64,000 bases of DNA from assembly GCA_037576195.1 (NCBI GenBank), contig CM075101.1, forward strand, positions 35,216,001 to 35,280,000, in the 5' to 3' direction. Position 1 is the first letter of the stretch. Every line of letters starts with the position of its first letter. A model generated the notes under the pieces. The model worked only from the letters and a program-made list of their open reading frames with translations. It was not told the origin of the DNA and ran no database searches. This document shows positions 60,501-64,000 of this stretch, piece after piece. This stretch comes from Phytoseiulus persimilis (Eukaryota; Arthropoda; Arachnida; Mesostigmata; Phytoseiidae). A program made the position numbers and the translations under genes.

Positions 60501-61979
60501 GAAACACTAAGGATGGCTTTCGGATATTGGACAGGAAACACCGCAGGAGGAGAGACGCACGACGCAGGATTATATTTCCGCTGTCTGAAAACGACGACGG
60601 GTCAGCAAAATGTATAAAAAACATGGACATGCTAAGATAAGAACAACAAGAGAAAAAGCGACGGCGCATAGCTTTCGATGACAGTGTTCTCTGGTAGGTG
60701 GGTTCCGCCTTATCGACCCCGCCATGTGTCTCACGCTTGTCCCCGTGTTTCGTTGCTGGGCATGTCTCTCCACGCAGCTCTGTTCCTCAGACGAACGATA
60801 TTTCCAGATTGCAAAACAAAATCCTCCCGCTGTCGGCGGCGCCACGCGGATGCACCAGCAGCTCTGCGGTCCGGTGGTAGTATTCTTATACGGGCACGCC
60901 ACGAGCTCGCCGTCTACCCAGCCGAAACGGACCGGCTCATTCCAAACGGTTCTCTGTAAAATGAACGAAAAGTGGTTCAATTATTTAACGCCGGAAGCGG
61001 GGGAGAAGACCCGGGAGTGTGGCGGCCGAGGAAGAGTTTTGCTTCGAAAGCTCGGCTTCGTGCCGAGAACCATTAAAAGGAAAGAGCTTCCATTGGATCT
61101 GTCAGTCCCTTTGTCAACAACAGTGGGAGGGTGTGGCTTTAATGGGTTTCTCATTAACTTGCGACTGATTCAAATTATAATCACCAATTACGAATTACGA
61201 AGTGCACGCAGACGACTGGTTCCAACCGAACTGGTTTGATTCAGGGCTCGTTGTCCATGCCCTGCATCTCAACTCACATCGGACTCCGGTTCCTGAACAC
61301 CAGGAGACTATAGGCGAACTTTCAGGGGCGTTCGACTCTCAAATACAAGCTCAGAGAGTTTAGTTTCAACGCGGACACCTCGTTGCCCATGACCGCTTCA
61401 GCGATGGGCCGGAATGCCCACGGTTCCGAGACAGTCTCTACCATGGAGGTTGTCGTTTTCGAGCTATCAAGGCTCAAGGAACCATCAGGATTGTCATACT
61501 TACTCTTCGAGAGAAATAGAATCTCATGTCAGCGTTACCTCAACGAACACAGACGCGAGCTGGGCTCTCTGACAACCCAGCTGACGCGTCAAATTCACCT
61601 ACATGGCGAACGGACGAGGAAGCCAGGCGCGGTGCGCCGAAGTTCTTATCTGCCTGGCTATATCGCACTGATTGCCATTTGATAGCGATCACCACGGGCA
61701 CGGTGGTCTTCGCGTGGAAATTGAATTTTAAAAGCTTGTATCTGAGAGTCGGACGTTCTTTGAAGTGTCCGGGGTCACTCGGCTCAATTTCCCCTCCTCG
61801 TCGGCCGTAAGGCAGGACTGCAAAAAGCATAGAATAGGTTCTCAGCTCTTGTAGTGCCTCCGAGAAGTCCACCGTGGTCAGAAAAGCCTTGCCGTGTAGA
61901 AAATTCCAACATCCATCTGATAGATATGCTCGTGATCTGGAAGCTCTGTTGAGGAGACAACGAAGAATTGATAACAAAG
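57536..61979. other. Unresolved stretch with one membrane-exon candidate
   Basis: On the minus strand a frame about 60965-60570 starts at a good acceptor (ATTTTACAG). It is Cys-rich and ends with a hydrophobic helix and an RRR motif (VVLILACPCFLYILLTRRR). The hydrophobic part coincides with a pyrimidine-rich stretch that also resembles an intron end, so its reading is doubtful. The other long frames (59119-59859, 60211-60669, 60724-61239) overlap on both strands and are unrecognised. Confidence 0.25.
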
Positions 61980-62303
61980 ATGGACCTCGAACCGGGAGTA
62001 AAATGGGCCATGGGCATAGGTTTAGTGATTGTCCTTATCCTGCTGCAGACAATCGGATGGAAGTTGTTCATCATACCGGGTATATGTCTCTACTATGCGT
62101 TCACCTACGATAGACAACCTGCAGCTTCGCCCGAACCTGAAGACCACAGAGTACCACTTGACCCCGAAATCTTCCCCCTCAAATACAATCCTCGTACTGA
62201 TGCTGACCGTCTGGAAAACATAAAGAAAGTGATACCAGAGTTGATGGACGAGGAAGACCATCACGCTGACGACGACTTCAGAGGAAAGATAAATCAATGT
62301 TGA
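61980..62303 (+). CDS. Small single-pass membrane protein
   Basis: An intronless frame of 107 residues starting MDLEPGVKW; an earlier in-frame TTG was not taken as start. A strongly hydrophobic segment (about residues 11-35, GIGLVIVLILLQTIGWKLF) forms one membrane helix. It is followed by a hydrophilic Pro/Asp-rich tail with an LDPEIFPLKYNP motif and a His/Asp-rich end. No signal peptidase site is obvious, so a signal-anchor topology is likely. AATAAA at 62459-62464, 156 bases past the stop, supports a real gene. Family not recognised. Confidence 0.55.
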   Translation: MDLEPGVKWAMGIGLVIVLILLQTIGWKLFIIPGICLYYAFTYDRQPAASPEPEDHRVPLDPEIFPLKYNPRTDADRLENIKKVIPELMDEEDHHADDDFRGKINQC

Positions 62304-62464
62304 CTTGGGAGCTCTGAAATTCGACACTGAGTTCGACTCGCCCTGGAAAACAAAAGAGCGTTTCTAGAATCGGGGCTCCCTAGTGTTCCGAATGCCAAGC
62401 CGGGTAGGGTCGAATCTCACAAGTCCGCTGCCAGATTTCGTTGAGAACACTATGATGGAATAAA

Positions 62465-63574
62465 ATTTGACCAAAGTTCAAAATGCAACACGCCGAGGTA
62501 ACTCTCTTTCGTGGCACAGGGAAAACTCTGCGATCGCGTCCGGATCGGGGAAAGGAACTCAAGGGAAAATGGGTGTCGGGGCGAATATTTTGCGGCCCCA
62601 TTCGTCCTTGGAGACCCCTTGCGAGCCTTCAATCCCCCGCCATTCATTTCCGAAATTCCAGTGGCTCCGACTGGTTCCATGAGAATCGTTCCGAGTGAGT
62701 CGACGTCGGTGCTCCGAACAGAAATTTCAGCGAGGGTGGTCTATAGCCGCATGCGACCGCTACTCGTTCGTCTTCCTCTTACAAAGTTGGTGGAGACGAA
62801 TCTGTTCCTTCAGAGATCACTTCACTCTGCGCTTCTTGCCTGACAACCGCCGCGATCGTCTCCAGGCCGTTAGCGGTGATGATGCGCTACCTCGACCCGA
62901 CCAAGCATCTTCCTGTAAGCTGTCGAGTCGAGCGTCGTATGTTTTTTCCTAGATTCGCATCGGTCTCTGATATGGCTGACTCCTTGTGTGTTAGTTTGCG
63001 GACTCCTCGCCCGACACGACAGAGTGCAAATAGAGTTCACTGGCGCGGAAACTAACTAGTATCTGACTTTTCTCTCTCGTTTGGAACGACAGTGACAGCT
63101 AAGGCAACCAGATGAAGTCTCCGCGAACGGAGGAACACAGCGTTGTATTATGCGCGTCGCGGTCGCTTTCTCTGAAATGGTATGAACATCGACGACCACG
63201 CGTGCTTCTACGAGTGGGCTCCAACCCGAAGACAACTCAACCACGTTCAAGAGTCTCCAGCAGAGCTTCTGTTCCATATTTCTCAAAACGTCACCATTGA
63301 GGATCGTTCAACTGTCGGGAATCGGTGATCCGTTGTTGTTGCTGTCAATCGTGGCCGCAGTTTTCGTATCGTCGAGCTTGACTTCCACGAAAACTGCTTC
63401 TCATCCACCAAACAGCCCTCGGAGTTCCGCTCCTTTCTTCAGATGTAATCATCTGGAGATGTGTGGTGCCTTCTTAGCTGTTGAATGTGAGTTGAGCGAA
63501 ATAATCCATGGCGCGAAACCACATGGTATTTCCTACTTCGTCTCCGATCATGTTTAATATTTCATTCATTTCAG
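62465..63574. other. Unresolved stretch
   Basis: Overlapping short frames on both strands. A + frame at 63297-63557 begins with a hydrophobic run but lacks an ATG. No family recognised. Confidence 0.25.
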
Positions 63575-63703
63575 ACGTCTGAGAGAATCGGAACCTGTAA
63601 TATTCCAAAATACAATTTCGTAAATTTCGTCGATACGCCTGGGCTCGAATCCTCGTTGTTGAAAATATTTCCTCTGCCGAAATCCCAGATCGAGGGCTTC
63701 TGA
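63575..63703 (+). other. Possible GTPase-like exon fragment at window end
   Basis: After a good acceptor (TTTCATTTCAG) a 43-codon frame contains NFVNFVDTPGLES, resembling the G3 (D-x-P-G) motif of dynamin/IRG/AIG1-type GTPases. No P-loop is seen upstream, and the frame stops at 63701-63703. Downstream sequence to the window end has weak, broken similarity at best. Possibly a decayed or partial gene. Confidence 0.25.
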
Positions 63704-64000
63704 GACAGCCGAGGCTTACAGTTTACGGACATCAACAGCTTGATGCCAAGTTGATGCGAAAGGGAATAGGTACTTCGTCACGATGACATTCTCGTGGATA
63801 CGGAAGTCTCGGTTGTCGGACTGAAGCAACCTGTTCTAAGCTGATGTCGAATTTGTCCATAGTTTTTACGATGTGATAGTCATGCGGAGAGGAGGCAGCG
63901 AACGAAACGACCCCAGGTCCGAATGGCTAGGAATCAATGAGGGATCCGGCAACGAGTAGCGCGACGAGTCGGCAACGGCATCTTCCGCGAGAGATGCGGG

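Overview
The window is nuclear DNA of an arthropod, most probably an acarine (a parasitiform mite). I infer this from short spliceosomal introns (about 75-170 bp are common), near-balanced GC, AATAAA signals, a eukaryotic initiator tRNA, and metazoan single-copy genes with mite- or tick-like divergence. A phytoseiid such as Galendromus/Metaseiulus is a guess from base composition and gene structure. Most genes are split, so single open frames mislead. The gene models below were built by matching GT/AG sites and codon phase to protein similarity recalled from memory; no search was run.

Layout. 1-5 kb: a C2H2 zinc-finger gene (-) and a METTL7-like methyltransferase (+) whose 3' end I cannot complete. 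5-8 kb: unresolved. 8-10.9 kb: a decayed Ty3/gypsy retrotransposon. 11.7-15.6 kb: POLR1H (RNA polymerase I subunit RPA12, -) diverging from a kinesin-13 (KIF2-like, +), both complete. 16.3-16.9 kb: a probable serine-protease remnant. 17.3-19.7 kb: a complete secreted protein with four copies of an eight-cysteine module. 20.9-21.3 kb: a small membrane protein. 22.1-24.4 kb: a decayed hAT transposase followed by a decayed R1-like LINE. 25.8-26.7 kb: a secreted or membrane glycine-tyrosine-rich protein with a TATA promoter (-). 27.5-28.7 kb: a complete group III secreted phospholipase A2 (-). 30.6 kb: initiator tRNA-Met.

31.4-34 kb: an intronless GPR155/LYCHOS homologue (-). 35.8-38 kb: eight-exon MRPL38 (-), with an unknown 191-residue frame just upstream. 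39.5-41 kb: dynein light chain LC8 (+) with a CCAAT-rich promoter and a 5'UTR intron. 41.9-42.5 kb: a long inverted repeat whose arms carry diverged copies of one coding sequence. 43.4-45.1 kb: a proline-rich protein with two alternative last exons (-). 47.2-47.8 kb: part of an unknown gene (-). 48.5-50.9 kb: intronless TMTC2 (-). 51-62 kb: poorly resolved, with a signal-peptide exon interrupted by in-frame stops at 57.5 kb. 62 kb: a small single-pass membrane protein. The last 1.7 kb may hold a piece of a GTPase-like gene.

No operon-like linkage exists. The recognised genes are unrelated housekeeping functions (Pol I transcription, mitochondrial translation, microtubule depolymerisation, dynein hub, ER O-mannosylation, lysosomal sterol sensing) interspersed with lineage-specific secreted proteins and dead transposons.
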